From the NCBI RefSeq assembly GCF_022682495.2, contig NC_071390.1, positions 106,440,294-106,504,293 on the forward strand: 64,000 nucleotides of DNA, written 5' to 3'. A program made the translations under genes and the position numbers. The DNA comes from Desmodus rotundus. Taxonomy: Eukaryota > Chordata > Mammalia > Chiroptera > Phyllostomidae. Below, piece by piece: positions 53,461-64,000 of the stretch. The notes below the pieces were generated by a model. The model ran no database searches and had not been told where the DNA came from. It was given only the letters and a program-made list of their open reading frames with translations. Position 1 is the first letter of the stretch. Every line of letters begins with the position of its first letter.

Positions 53461-55599
53461 TCAGCCCCAAAATGAGAGTATGCAGGGGAAAGATCTAAAG
53501 GAAGGGGTAATAGTGAGGTAATGCGTGATGTCTGAAGTCATAGCGGAAGGGGGCAAAATGCCCACACAGGAGTCACAACTGAGCTTCCAGAAATGGCACA
53601 TCGAAGACAAAGACAGGGACCAGAGTGACAGGCTGGAAATCATGCCCACACACCGACAGAACTAAGAGGCTAATCAGGAAGTGCCAACCCGGGAAGGGGC
53701 CAGCGGTCAAGATTCCGAGTCCTAAGACAACGTGAGGGAGACAGCACTGGGCTGCCATCTATTCTGAGAAGTTCAGTACTGCCCCTTCCTGGGGCCTGGC
53801 CATTGTCCACTGTCATCTCGAATTTTCTATCTGTTCCCCACAGTCCCCCTTCCTGACAAAGTCATGTGCCACCCATTCTGTCCCTTGCTCAGTGGCCTGC
53901 ACCCCCCTGCCAGCACTCGCCCACTACAGTGCCTGCACTATGGCAGGAAAGCAGTTGTTTGATGACTAAATCTTTTATGTCCTGTTAAACTCCTGTTTGC
54001 AATTTTTTAGCAATTCCTTTATGTGATTCAATGTATTGATCAAAAAAGTAGTTTCTGTCTGTGGAGAGAAATGGAGCTACACACCTGGCCTTTGTTTGTT
54101 TCTGTTCCTTAATGTTTTGTACTGTTGCATAATTCATGCACCCAGAGGCTCCCCGTGACGGCCACATTTTTATAAATCCCCCAAATAAATAATAGCCTAC
54201 TAACAAAAGCGGCTTTGGTCTACCTAGGACTTTGGCTGCTGGTGTCTGATAAGTCATACCCAGCACCAGGAGCCAAAGGACAGGCCATGGCACTGTCACC
54301 TGGCATGAAAAGGACAGCTGTCCCGTCAGTGTGTAGTTTGCCATGAGCAGCGCTGTGTAGATTTCCTGTTCCGGTTTTCTCCTTTGCTTTACTCAGAAAT
54401 CTAGCTCACTTATCAATTCTAAACAGCACCCAGATAATTAAATGACAAACGACCTCATGAAGGCTCTTTCATTAAAAATAATAAAGACATTTTGGTTAAA
54501 AAGCACCTTCTTTTACAATCATTGGCCCTACAACCTATGAGGCTAATAGTTACTCCAAGGAGATGAGTAAAGGTTGACTCACTTTGGCAAACTGAGATGC
54601 AAAAGGGAGATTATATTCTTTATTATGCTTGTCCAGAGTCTCTGTTATTGAGGAAAGGAATGAAGGATGTGAATTTTCCACTGGTGCACATCTGCATTAA
54701 TCCATGTATTTGGGAAATTGCTCAAATTTCCACTAACCGAGACTCACCGAAGAGTGTCCTGTCGACCTCTACCAAAACGTCACCCCCACCCCATGGCTGT
54801 GTCTGCCCCTGAAAGGGAGGGAGTGGGGCTCTGATTATCTTGCATGATGTGACTTGCAATGCAATAAAACATTTAAAACGGTCCACACAATGTTAAAATG
54901 TTTCCCTTCTCTGAAATCTATCCTACATCCTCTAATTGCGAGGGCAAGTCTCCGTGACAATTTGCTCAGTGGGCGCAAGGCTGTACAGCCAACTGTACGG
55001 TTTTTCCTCTCCTTGCCGATCTCGGGAAGACAGCAAGCTTCTGGAATTTTCTGTCCTTCTCCTCCCAGACGCTGCACTTTATAAAGAACCTGTGATGCAC
55101 ACTCCCTTCACTCTCTCCTTTGTGGTGAAAAGCATTAAACTTTCCCTTAGTTTCACTTTGGCTTAAGATCAATATTTCGACTAAATTCATATCTGTGATA
55201 TATAGCATTTCACTAGGAGAGTATAAGAAGCCATATATTATTTTGCTCTTAAGAAAAATGGGAATCTGATCTGGAGATTACCTGCTAAGCGGTTGTGAGG
55301 ATTTATTTGAATTCCCCTAAGAACCTGTTAGTGTATAATTTGTTGCCCAGGATTTATGACCCTCCCAGGAGAGTTCATTCACAGCCTCAGAACATTTCCC
55401 TGACATGTCAGAGATGTGCCACTGTGCTCAGGAGTCTTGTGTATTCATGCCGGGGTTGCCAGAGCGCTTCTCATGAAGATGTGGCTACTCCCACGGACCG
55501 GTCCCAGAGATGTTTCACTGGGAAAACATAGTGGCGCAGCCCTTGCGGTCAAGCCCATTGTCATATTCAAACCCACCACGTTGTAAAATACCACCCGAG
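53461..55599. other. Long anonymous, repeat-poor stretch
   Basis: About 2.1 kb without a confident repeat. Open frames of up to 119 codons (53985-54344, minus) have no domain. 54840-55200 has overlapping frames on both strands, which argues against any one being coding. Confidence 0.35.
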
Positions 55600-55749
55600 T
55601 TGGTCCTGATATGTCTTGCTCTCTCAGATCTCTAAAATGGGTATTCATACTATGCTATATACCTGAAACAAATATAATATTGAATGTCAACTGTAGTTTT
55701 AAAAGTTTTAATTAAATAAAGTAAAATGTAAAAGAAATGGATCCATATA
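55600..55749 (+). mobile_element. L1 3' terminus (L1M type)
   Basis: 'gctatatacctgaaacaaat' and 'ataatattgaatgtcaactg' are the end of an old L1 3' UTR. The A tail has turned into the following microsatellite. Confidence 0.7.
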
Positions 55750-55802
55750 AAATTAAATTAAATTAAATTAAATTAAATTAAATTAAATTAAATTAAATTA
55801 AA
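55750..55802. repeat. (AAATT)n microsatellite
   Basis: About ten uninterrupted AAATT units directly after the L1 terminus. Confidence 0.95.
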
Positions 55803-57356
55803 AAATTGTACTCCTTACAACCAAAGGGTATCTGGGTTTTACGGATCCTATAAATCTCATGGATTATAAGAATATATGGATTTGACTGGACCTAAAGACA
55901 ACTTCTGAGTCCTGCTTAAGGTTCTTCTGAAAACTAGGGAACAGGTGCAGAGCTGCAGGCAGAGGCAGATGGCACAATTTTTGTTGCTTTCACTGTTTCT
56001 CAGCTGGATCTTTAGGATCGTACGATACACTGTTAATGCAGCTGCGTTCTGCACAGTCACAGAGCTAGGGTGATTGTATAATCTCACCCACACTGTCTAC
56101 CTTGGGGGCTAGACGGGAAAGCACAGATCATTATGCTGACCGAACACCATCATGACTGTCCCAAGCAAACTGGAGCATATGGGCCCCGTGCAGATCTAGC
56201 TTAAGATTGTTGGTTCCTGGATTACACAAGCAATGCCGGATGGGCCACCCAAATCCCTTTTCTTGTAACCTACACAGCAGGGTGTGCAGGTCTAAGGAGG
56301 GAGCTGAGGGACAGAATTCCCAGAATAACCAAGCTTGTGCCCTCTGTGGCCTCAGTCTGCATGTGTTAATTATACCAACTCTCAGCAGGATTTTTGGATT
56401 TCAGAGACCCCAACTGTTGCTTACCTCTCAAAAGCATGGTGGATTTTATTATCCAACATACACAGTGTGGGTCTTTCATTAGACTTGGGGAAATGCCATC
56501 AATTTCAGTGAGATAAAGAAAAAGTTTAATGACGATTAACATCCTAAAGTTAAGAAATCAATCAAACAGGCCTGTGCCTAGAGCAGTGTTTCTGGGTCCT
56601 GGGCTTGCTTGGGAGATTAAAGAGCTACTGGGCTGGTTTATAAACACCCTTTGGCCTTGTCGTTGGAAGAGGAGCCAAAGGTTGGGACTGTGGAGAGCAG
56701 AAGGGGCGAACTGTGCTCAGGGGTTTGTTTGCTGCAAAGTGTTTAGTCTCTGCTATTTTATGGGCACAGCCAATACTGAAGAAAGGATTAGGATGCCGAG
56801 GAGGGAAATGGAAAAAAAGACAGTAAGACCTCAACTCTGAGCCATGGAGAAAAGTCTCGAAGGGGTCTTTTCTGAAACAACAGATAACATGCAGCCAGAT
56901 AACCCCAGGCCCCGTGTATGGCAAACGTCCGTTTTCTCCCAGTTGAATCCAAGTTTATCGAAATTCCTGGGCTGCAGATCTAGGGGTAGCATGTTCATGA
57001 GGCTACAACCAGAATGTTCCTCTGCCCTCCCCCCTCCCCAGCACCACCTGGCCTCTTTGGGAACACAAGGTGGGGCTTGGGGTGTTAAGTTCTCGCTTCT
57101 GGGAACATAACTCAGCAGCTGCTCCGGAGCCGAGGGTGCGAATTTCGCCCCAAATTTAATGGATGTAGAGACAGCACTGTGATGATCCTGTGTTTCCTAC
57201 TCACTCACTGAACACAAAATTCCTGGGGTCCCAAAGAAACTGGTCCTAGTGATAGACTGCAACTCACACCGTGGGAAAAAATGATTTCCTTTTAACTTTA
57301 AGTTAAAAAAAAGAATTTTGAATACTTTTTCTCAAACGTTTTCTGAGTACAGAAAT
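55803..57356. other. Anonymous stretch
   Basis: No repeat or gene is recognised. Frames of up to 103 codons on both strands overlap and lack domains. Confidence 0.35.
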
Positions 57357-57558
57357 TTGCTGCTCTTGACATTTGGGGCTGGATGACGCCCTGTGGCGGG
57401 GTCATCCTGGGCTGTGTCCACACCCTGCTGAGCAGCATCCCTGACCTCCACCCCCTAGATGCCCCAAGCTCTCACCCCTGCTTGGTTGTGGCAACAAAAA
57501 TGCCCCTAGACATTCTCAAATGTCCCTGAGAGGCAACAGTACTGTGGTGAACCACTGC
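57357..57558 (-). mobile_element. MER20 (hAT-Charlie MITE), antisense
   Basis: 'gacatttggggctggatgac', 'gctgagcagcatccctgacc', 'ccctagatgccccaagctct', 'gacattctcaaatgtccctg' and 'gtgaaccactg' give the full MER20 in antisense order. MER20 is a non-autonomous eutherian element, some copies of which act as regulatory sequence in other mammals; nothing here shows such a role. Confidence 0.85.
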
Positions 57559-57780
57559 TCTATAGTGAAAGAGACCTGGGTTAATGCTCTAAGCATGATT
57601 TCTATGTTATTTTAGGTAAATTAGCTAATTTTTTGTACCTCAGTTTCTGCATCCATAAAGTAAATTTAATGAAAATGAAAATAATAACAGGGAAAACATT
57701 GTGATTTACATGAAATCCATGTAGGCAAAACATTTAACAGAGCAAAATGTCATAAATGCTCAAAAATTATTATTCACAAA
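57559..57780 (+). mobile_element. MIR SINE, sense, diverged
   Basis: 'gagacctgggttaatgctct', 'gtacctcagtttctgcatcc', 'aaatgaaaataataacaggg' and 'tcataaatgctcaaaa' follow MIR. It starts right after MER20. Confidence 0.65.
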
Positions 57781-57833
57781 ATATCCAAATAACAAGATAA
57801 AAAAATATATTTCATAAGAAAAATTTTATGTAT

Positions 57834-58046
57834 TGCCCTGGTTGGCATTACTCAGTGGGCTGAAGCATTGTCCCATACACCAAAAAGTTGGGGGTTCGAT
57901 TCCTGGTCAGGACACACACCTAGGTTGCAGGTTCAATCCCTAGTCAAATGAGAGGTAACCAATCAATGTTTCTCACATCGATGTTCTCTCTCTCTCTCTC
58001 CCTCTCTCCTTACCTCCCTCTCTAAAATCAATAAATATATTTTTAA
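57834..58046 (+). mobile_element. VES SINE, older subfamily
   Basis: 'gccctggttggcattactca' and 'gggctgaagcattgtcccat' with B box 'gggttcgattcc', a second 'ggttcaatccc' copy in the body, then 'tcgatgttctctctctctct' and a 'aaatcaataaat' tail. Compare the copies at 49.1 and 60.2 kb. Confidence 0.9.
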
Positions 58047-59049
58047 ATGTATTTATTATTTTAGTGTCTATGGATAGTAAATTATTCTTTAACTAATGAA
58101 TTCTCATTAGTCAAAAGCTGCATTAAAGCATATTGACCTAGACAAGTCTCTTTGCTTATGAATAGGTTGAACTATTAATTATATATTTATTTCTTCTCCA
58201 CTCTCTCAAATGTTCATTTCCAAAGAGGCTTATAATTAGATTAGCATTCTTGAATTTATTCTTTCTAAATATTACCTTTTTCAAAAAAATTCAAAATAAA
58301 AGAGGTGACAATATAATATGGAGGATACAAGGGAGATAGATAAACAACTTCAACTTTGAGTGAAAACAAACTAATGAAAGTCTGAGATTAGAAAGCTAAT
58401 AAATTTCTGTACAGGGAGGTGCATGGTGCATAATGACATTCACAATACAATTCTTGTGCTTCAGTGTGGAGGTGTTGAGGCGGCCCCTCCAGCCACCGAG
58501 CACAGCAGCCCCACGCTGGGGTCTTCTATTCCGCAGAGTGTCTCATTCCCTTCAAAAGAGAAACTAGAATGGATTTGACTCACATTTCTAGAAGCTCAGG
58601 GAATTCTCTTAAGAATCAACGTGGGGCTCAGCATGAATTCTTGATCGTTCTTCCAGCTTGAGGCCATGAATGCAGCCAGGTTCACAGCGGCGAGCTCAGG
58701 ACCACCAAGGACACTGTTAGTCGGTTGTTAGAATTGCTACCTGCGGTGCTGATTCCAGGCCCCAAAGGAAGGTGACGCAACTCTATGAAACTACATTGTC
58801 AAACTGCATCACACACTTTGTAACCTTTGTAACAGGCACTGTGTAAACAGGCCTTTCAAGGACTCACGAAGTTCCCACACAGACCTCTCCCAGCCCACCT
58901 GAGGGTCCAGAGCCATCAGTGCCCGTGAAAGGGAACAGAGAGGCCCCCGTACAGAGGGGTCAGCAGGTGGGAGGGGCGCCACCACACGTGAACACTGGGC
59001 TGAGCACTGGAGGCATGGATAGTCACAGCCTCAAGGGCATTGTGTGTCC
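58047..59049. other. Anonymous stretch
   Basis: A+T rich to about 58430, then more G+C. No repeat or gene is recognised. Confidence 0.4.
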
Positions 59050-59395
59050 AAAACCAGTGGCCTGGGGAGGGAAGGGTGAATGCATGGAGCACGGTGGCTT
59101 TTCAAGGCAATGAAACTACTTCATATGATGTTGTAATGGTGAATACATGTCATTAGACATTTGTTCAAACCCATGGAATGTACAACACCCAAAGTGACTG
59201 TGATGTAAACTATGGACTCTGGGTGCTGACATTTGTTACAACTGATGAGCCTAGGGAGGTGTTGTTAGCAGAAGGCTGTGCATGTGGGGGGGGGGGTAGG
59301 AGTACATGTGGAAAATCCCTGTACCTTCTTCTCATTTTTGTTGTGAACCTACAACAGTTCTAAAAAAATTGTCTATTAAAAAATGAGAAACTAAA
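59050..59395 (+). mobile_element. Old L1 3' end (L1M type)
   Basis: 'gatgttgtaatggtgaatac', 'aacccatggaatgtacaaca', 'gatgtaaactatggactctg' and 'ttgtgaacctacaacagttc' are an old L1 3' UTR in order. A ten-G run lies at about 59287-59296. Confidence 0.75.
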
Positions 59396-59559
59396 AGCAA
59401 GGGCCGGGTTTGTTTTTGAAATCATAGATATTACAATAATAGATAACAAGTGAGGGGGGAAGTTTTATTTTATTTCCTAAGTCTACCACATCACTTTCCA
59501 TATGCAAACTAAAAATAAAACAATCTAATTTAGTTATCTGCTTAATAAACACCAGTATT
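59396..59559. other. Anonymous stretch
   Basis: Nothing recognised. Confidence 0.4.
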
Positions 59560-59770
59560 TATGGAGGGCATGAGAAACACCGGCTCTTGGTTTAAGTGGT
59601 TTCCATGGGTTATTTCCTTTTTAAAAAAGAAATAGTGAGTTAGGTATTATTTTATCCTAATTACAGATGAGAAAACAGAGACCATGAGAGATGCAGGAGC
59701 ACATCCAGTGTCAGGCTGGGGGTGACAGAGCGACAGAGGCAAGACTCAGGCCCAGCGATCACGCCATGCT
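59560..59770 (-). mobile_element. MIR SINE, antisense
   Basis: 'agttaggtattattttatcc' and 'taattacagatgagaaaaca' with 'aggcaagactcaggcc' keep antisense MIR order. Confidence 0.75.
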
Positions 59771-60175
59771 GGACTCTGAAAAGATCAGTGGGATCGTCCT
59801 GCTTCCCTGCGCTCGCAGCCCCTGGAGTAAGAGAAAAAATACAAAATCACTCCATGTTGTGAACTAAAGACTCAACCACAAGAACGAGGTACAGACAGAC
59901 AGACGCCAGTGTCACTGAATCAAGCACATGAGACACCAGAAACATATTAAGATTTGAAGATTGTTATGACTACGTGGGAACTGATGAATGAGTTAACTCC
60001 ACCATTTACTCATGTAAAAAGAAGCAGTCTTATTTAATTTGGAGAGATTTGTTTGGAAAAATTGAATCCATGTAACTTACTTTAAGAAATACATGCAGAT
60101 ATCCAGGATACATTTAAAAATAAGAGCCAAGGGAAGTGGAACGACCCACCTGAGACAGAGAGCAAGTCTCTTTTT
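59771..60175. other. Anonymous stretch
   Basis: No repeat or gene is recognised. Confidence 0.4.
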
Positions 60176-60356
60176 TATTTTTAAAAAATATGTTTATTAA
60201 TTTGAGAGAGAGAAACATTGATTGCTTGCTTCCTATAAGTGCCCTGACCAAGGATCAAACCCTCAACCTAGGTATGTGCCCTGGCTAGGAATCGAACCCA
60301 CAACTTTTTGGTGTATGGGATGATGTTCCAACCAACTGAGACACAGCAGCTGGAGT
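60176..60356 (-). mobile_element. VES SINE, older subfamily, antisense
   Basis: 'gagagagagaaacattgatt', 'caaccctcaacctaggtatg'-like text, 'aggaatcgaacccacaactt' (B box complement) and 'ccaactgagacacagcagct' read as a reversed VES of the type at 57.8 kb. Confidence 0.85.
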
Positions 60357-61467
60357 GGGTCTTGAGGGAGAAGGACAGCATGAAAATAGTGGGAGGGTTG
60401 TGCCCACACACGCAAAAAATATTCCAGAACTTGAAAAATAGCTGCCGTGGAAATGGAAAAAGCTCACCATTTCCTGAGTGAAATGAACAAGGGGACACCA
60501 GCATTTAAATCTACTCAGTGAATACTTAGATTTCAAGAACTTAACGGAGTAACTTTATAAACATAAAAATGGAAAAGAAAATTTTCAAGGACCTGAAATA
60601 ATATTTATAATAATATGTATCATCAAAAAGAGATCTCTGAGAGGTGAGATTGCAGAACAGCCTGTGCCTTCTCCCCATGCCCGGGGCAGCCCCGTTCACC
60701 CAACTTGTTTCCAGACTCTGGGCTGAGAAAATACAGGCTTTCGTGTGTTCTTCATGATGCATATGGACACAGAGGCTTAAGGAAGATCCTCCAACACCCA
60801 GTAACAGAAGGAGAGGGATCCAAACAAAGAAATGGGTTGTGAAACTACTGCTTATGGCCAACACGATTTGGTCTTTAAAAAGATGTGTTCTGTAACTAAA
60901 GTAAGGCAGTTCTGTCTTCTGAACTGTGGAGAAAGAACAAATTGGTTCCATGCTGCTGCTAGGCTAAATGTTCCCATGCCCCCCGCCCCCTGGCCCTGGC
61001 TTAGGGCAGCATACCAGACCAGGCGACCACTTAGGTTCTAACTTTTAATTTTATGGTTTTGTGATTGCGTCAGATAAGATAAACCTTGCCAAGGAGACCA
61101 GAGACCAGGAAAGAGATATCTTATCTCATCCCACCACAGTGCTGGAAAAACCTGGGAAAGACAAATCAGACACACTCCTGTGAGCACATGTGTGTGTGCC
61201 ATGTGACTGTGTACATGTGTGTCCTTTATGTGTGCATACATGTTTGTCCATGTGTATTTGTGTGTATGAATGCATGTATGTGTGTATTTCCAAATTGTTC
61301 TCACACAGGAAGGAAATAAATGAGAGCAGAGAAATCTTGACTACCTTTCTGAGGTTAGAAGCAATTACATTTCTGAAACCTTATTCTGTTACTTAAATCT
61401 TAGTTGCATCACATGACTTACCATAATGTCTTTTCTGTAAGTAGGTTTGCAATGTATATAGAACTAT
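60357..61467. other. Anonymous stretch with a TG-rich patch
   Basis: Contains a degenerate (TG)n/(CATG) patch at about 61180-61290. Open frames on both strands (up to 136 codons, 60541-60951 minus) have no domain. Confidence 0.4.
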
Positions 61468-61582
61468 TTTGTGTTATAATAAAAGCAATAACATCTCATT
61501 TAATAATGTTAAGTCTCCAACATTTTTTAGACTATTATTTTGAAAGTTAATGTTCATCATTTTATCAACATCATATGTCTGC
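61468..61582 (+). repeat. Left arm of a 115-bp inverted duplication
   Basis: Reverse complement of 62484-62598 with two mismatches (both T versus C) and no gap, 113 of 115. Starts 'tttgtgttataataaaagca' and ends 'aacatcatatgtctgc'. The sequence matches no repeat family I know and has no open frame of note. Outside the arms similarity stops abruptly on both sides. Confidence 0.9.
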
Positions 61583-61808
61583 TGGCAGCTGATGCTTTTG
61601 AACAAGGACACCATTAAAACCTGGATTTTAGACTTAAGTCTCCACTAACTGGCAAGTAGAATTTGACCATTTACTACAACTGTCTAGCCTCTCCAGTCCC
61701 AGTTACAAAGAAGTATTTGGACTGTCTTTATGGCATTACTGCAAAAAGTGCATGCAATACCCTATTGGCACATCGTGAGTACTCAATAGTAATTAACCAT
61801 TAACAATG
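61583..61808. other. Spacer, left part
   Basis: Anonymous DNA inside the inverted duplication. Confidence 0.4.
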
Positions 61809-62203
61809 TTATTAGTTTGTTTGGGCCGCTCTAACAAAGTGCCACAGGCTGGAAAGCTTAAACAGCAGACATTTATTGTCGACACCTGGGAGGCTGGAAG
61901 TCCTAGAATCAAGGTGTGGGCAGGGCTGGTTTCTCCTTCTGCCTCTCTACATGCTGTGGAGATGGTGGCCTGCTCCCTGTGTCCTCACATGGTTGCCCCT
62001 CTGTAGGTGTCTGTACCCTAATCTCCTCTTCTTATAAGGACACCAGTCCTGTTGGATTAGTGCCTAAAAATCTCACTTTACCTTAGTGACCTCTTGAAAG
62101 ACCTCCATCTCCAAATATAGCCACATTCTGAGGTCCACGAAGTCAGGACTTCAACATGCAAATTTCGGGGAGTGTGGGAGACCCAATTCAGCCCACAGTG
62201 CTA
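61809..62203 (-). mobile_element. MLT1A-like LTR, antisense, nearly full length
   Basis: 'ttagtttgtttgggccgctc', 'gtgccacaggctggaaagct', 'gtgtcctcacatggttgccc', 'tcttcttataaggacaccag', 'gacttcaacatgcaaatttc' and 'gacccaattcagcccacagt' span the LTR from 3' to 5' end. Solo LTR, no internal retroviral genes. It lies wholly inside the loop of the 115-bp inverted duplication. Confidence 0.8.
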
Positions 62204-62453
62204 ATTCGAACAATAACACAAATACTAAATGTGGAGTGTCAAGGGGTGGTTAAATTTATTCCTTGAGAGAAGGGTTACATTTTCAGTAGAAATAAAAATG
62301 TGTAAGTTAATGCTTCCCTTTGAATGGAGGGATAAAGCCAGAAGAGAAGCTGCCAGAAGGATCGCATGTTTCCCCCTCTTTGAAATTTGGTAGGAGGTTT
62401 AACATCTTGTTTGAAAAATGAAGTAAAGGATGACCTGGACTGAGCTGTATAAG
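62204..62453. other. Spacer, right part
   Basis: Anonymous DNA inside the inverted duplication. Confidence 0.4.
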
Positions 62454-62487
62454 TATCTTGCAATGTATCTTGCAATATATCTTGCAG
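62454..62487. repeat. 12-bp tandem repeat at the inner edge of the right arm
   Basis: 'tatcttgcaatg', 'tatcttgcaata' and 'tatcttgcag' follow head to tail. The last unit overlaps the first four bases of the right arm. Confidence 0.9.
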
Positions 62488-62598
62488 ACATATGATGTTG
62501 ATAAAATGATGAACATTAACTTTCAAAATAATGGTCTGAAAAATGTTGGAGACTTAACATTATTAAATGAGATGTTATTGCTTTTATTATAACACAAA
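62484..62598 (-). repeat. Right arm of a 115-bp inverted duplication
   Basis: Pairs with 61468-61582 (two mismatches in 115). The spacer between the arms is 901 bp. Confidence 0.9.
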
Positions 62599-63465
62599 GG
62601 TATGGCCAGGCTATGCCGGGGAGAGGAGAGGACAGGGTGCCGAAGGAGCATGTGACACAGGCCAAGGAGACCACCCTAGGAGGAAAGGCTGCCTGCTCAC
62701 CCGAAAGCTCGGATCCTCTCCACGTGACTGGCCTGGAAATGCGGGTGACTGCAGCTTCCATGTTCCTCCAGAACTCATGAGCATAGCAGCTGAGGCCACA
62801 GGAGAGGGAAGATAGATAAAGCTGAGAGTCAGTCCCTACAGTGATAACAGCCTAACTGCCCACTTTTCATACAAAATAACACTCACCTTTCCAGAAGTTT
62901 CAGCAACATGATGGCCTAGCCAATGGACATAAGAAAAGGAGACAAAAAATATGAATTAGAGTATGCTATGTTCTATAAAATTTCCATTAAGAGTTCACAG
63001 CCTTAAGCCCTGAGAGGACCCCAAAACTATAGACTTGAAATAAGATACTAAATCATTTCTGGATTATTGACTTCCAAGCCAATTTTAAAGGTTATTGTGG
63101 CAATAATGCTCTTTTGCTAGGCATAGGAAAGAGTCAGTCTTAGCTAAATACTTACCCTCAAAGTAAATATTGAACATTGGCAGGCATTTAAAATTTTTTG
63201 ACTACTTTTAAAATATACTACCAACATCTTGTCCCTGTCAATGAATGTTTTCCAATATTACAGTGTTAAAACATCTGTGTCTAAGATAATACAGACTGGG
63301 GCAGTTAATACTAACATAATCATGCCTAAATACCCTAACATACACTCTTTTAAATGGCATTTTCCCTCAAATCATTTTAATTAATGGTAGCACACATCAC
63401 TGGGTTGATCTTCTGAGACAGACAGTGTCAATTCTATAGTAACTTAGAATAGAGTCTACACTGGA
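62599..63465. other. Anonymous stretch
   Basis: No repeat or gene is recognised. Frames on both strands at 62567-62815 are domain-free. Confidence 0.4.
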
Positions 63466-63489
63466 AAAAAGAGAGAGAGAGAGAGAGAG
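63466..63489. repeat. (GA)n microsatellite
   Basis: About eleven GA units after an A run, followed by a short GATA-like degenerate stretch. Confidence 0.9.
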
Positions 63490-64000
63490 GTGTAGATGGA
63501 GAGATAGCTAGATAGGTAGAACAGATAGACTTTAAATCGGGGAGAAATATTTTTTACTCCATTGTAACTAAATTATGATGTTGAAATAATGGGAGTTGGC
63601 TTAATTAACCCACATAATTATCTTGTGTTATTTCTTCATTTCCAAAATGTTTCTGATCTAAATATGAATGTAATATATAAATTTGTTAAGTCACTAATTA
63701 GCTGCCTTTTCCCTTGGTTTGGAGCTTCTCTCCAGATCGGATACCCCTAGAGAGCTACCATCTGTCATTAGGTCAAAAGTCACGGGGACAGCCCTGGGAA
63801 GTTCCATATTGGCCCCCGATTGAGGTACAAGGGAGAATAACCCCTGGAAAGATAAGTTCAAATATCAAAATGCAATGGCACTAGCTGACAAAGCTCATGC
63901 CTACAGATCTTTAAATGAGGCAGAGCCTCTAAAACCTGAGGATCGTGGACTGGATTTTACCAAAGCCTCCAACAACGTAGATGCTGTATTTACCTTCATG
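63490..64000. other. Anonymous stretch to window end
   Basis: No repeat or gene is recognised. Confidence 0.4.

Overview
This window looks like mammalian nuclear DNA, almost certainly from a bat and probably a yangochiropteran. The evidence is six copies of a tRNA-derived SINE with the bat VES signature (opening CCCTGGCTGG or CCCTGGCCAG, A and B boxes, pyrimidine-rich 3' part, AATAAAATCTT-like tail). Older pan-mammalian repeats lie around them: MIR, L2, Tigger, MER20, MLT1-type LTRs and old L1 tails. I find no host protein-coding exon, tRNA, rRNA or other RNA gene. Every open frame with recognisable homology belongs to a mobile element, so the window reads as intergenic or deep intronic. All repeat names rest on recognition by eye, not on a library search.

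Layout: 0-6 kb holds L2 pieces, a Tigger MITE, and old and bat-type L1 3' ends. 6.1-8.0 kb is a complete, inverted half-L1 (HAL1-like) element. 8-22 kb is mostly anonymous, with L2 remnants, an MLT1A-like LTR, ancient L1 and a second Tigger MITE. 22.3-24.2 kb is the second HAL1-like element. 24.7-29.7 kb is a dense mobile cluster: an L1 tail, a hAT MITE with a perfect 8-bp target duplication, a short inverted duplication of an LTR end, and a nest of L1 inside an ERV-type LTR inside an MLT1-type LTR next to a Tigger copy. 30-38 kb has two VES SINEs and a long repeat-poor stretch. 38.1-40.0 kb is the third HAL1-like element, followed by a MIR split by a VES. 41-48 kb has a mariner-like MITE, an AT-rich palindromic tract and a badly deleted L1. 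48-64 kb has more L1, MIR, L2, MLT1, MER20 and VES copies, and a 115-bp inverted duplication around 61.5/62.5 kb.

Two results stand out. First, three separate insertions, each bounded by its own 13-16 bp target-site duplication, share the order 5'UTR - ORF1 - L1-like 3'UTR - A-rich tail with no ORF2. Such elements must borrow the reverse transcriptase of full L1s; their 3' ends share the terminal motif of ordinary L1 tails in this window. One copy (minus strand, 6.1-8.0 kb) keeps an open ORF1 with an in-frame internal deletion and a CpG-rich leader with a YY1-like site. Second, two short inverted duplications (115 bp, two mismatches; 86 bp, three mismatches) lie about 0.9 and 0.6 kb apart, with identity much higher than the age of the surrounding repeats would predict. 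This suggests template switching or arm-to-arm gene conversion.
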